Positions 63,967-64,000 of a stretch of 64,000 nucleotides of DNA are shown in pieces. The notes under the pieces are model-generated. The model saw nothing but the letters and a program-made list of their open reading frames with translations, had not been told where the DNA came from and searched no databases. The DNA is from Halichoerus grypus (taxonomy: Eukaryota; Chordata; Mammalia; Carnivora; Phocidae), in NCBI RefSeq assembly GCF_964656455.1, contig NC_135720.1, positions 106,218,696 through 106,282,695 on the forward strand. Reading direction: 5' to 3'. The translations under genes and the position numbers were made by a program. Position 1 is the stretch's first letter. Each line of letters starts with the position of its first letter.

Positions 63967-64000
63967 GTAGACTGCTAGAAGACAAAACTTAGCCAAGAAT

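Overview
The window is nuclear DNA from a carnivore, almost certainly a caniform and probably an arctoid (bear, seal or weasel side). The main evidence is some three dozen copies of the carnivore-specific tRNA-Lys-derived SINE (CAN-SINE/SINEC) with their typical CT-rich middle and (AAAT)n/poly(A) tail, many with intact target-site duplications (TSDs), alongside carnivore-type L1 3' ends and older mammalian MIR, L2, L1M and Tigger-like repeats. The exact species cannot be told from the window.

There are two protein-coding genes, facing each other tail to tail. PRPH2 (peripherin-2/RDS, the photoreceptor disc-rim tetraspanin) is on the + strand and complete: three coding exons at 8854-9434, 21456-21702 and 24562-24774 make an intact 346-residue protein. 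UBR2 (E3 ubiquitin ligase of the Arg/N-degron pathway) is on the - strand and partial. I resolved 24 coding exons between 63394 and 30791 by reading the reverse strand, matching splice sites and keeping the frame. Together they give 2703 nt (900 residues plus stop) with no frameshift, covering the RING domain and the C-terminal cysteine-rich domain. The UBR box lies upstream, beyond the right edge. The two stop codons are 6.0 kb apart. The gene order and convergent orientation match what I recall of human 6p21.1.

Layout: 1-8.5 kb is intergenic and packed with nested L1 and SINE insertions. 8.5-8.85 kb is the PRPH2 promoter and leader. 9.4-21.5 kb is PRPH2 intron 1, which holds an unusual inverted duplication with mirror-image minisatellites (15.3-16.9 kb). 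21.7-24.6 kb is intron 2, and 24.8 to about 26.3 kb is the PRPH2 3' UTR. 26.3-28.7 kb is intergenic and includes an old L1 tail. About 28.75-30.8 kb is the UBR2 3' UTR, and 30.8-64 kb is UBR2 exons and introns with many SINEs, two Tigger-like MITEs and a 33-nt retroposed U6 snRNA fragment.

I see no undescribed coding system, CRISPR array or functional RNA gene. The more interesting non-coding items are the inverted minisatellite duplication, the U6 fragment with its own TSD, repeated SINE insertion at the same targets, and the strong sense bias of SINEs inside UBR2. The two genes are not known to act together: one builds photoreceptor outer-segment discs, the other is a broadly expressed ubiquitin ligase with a germline role.
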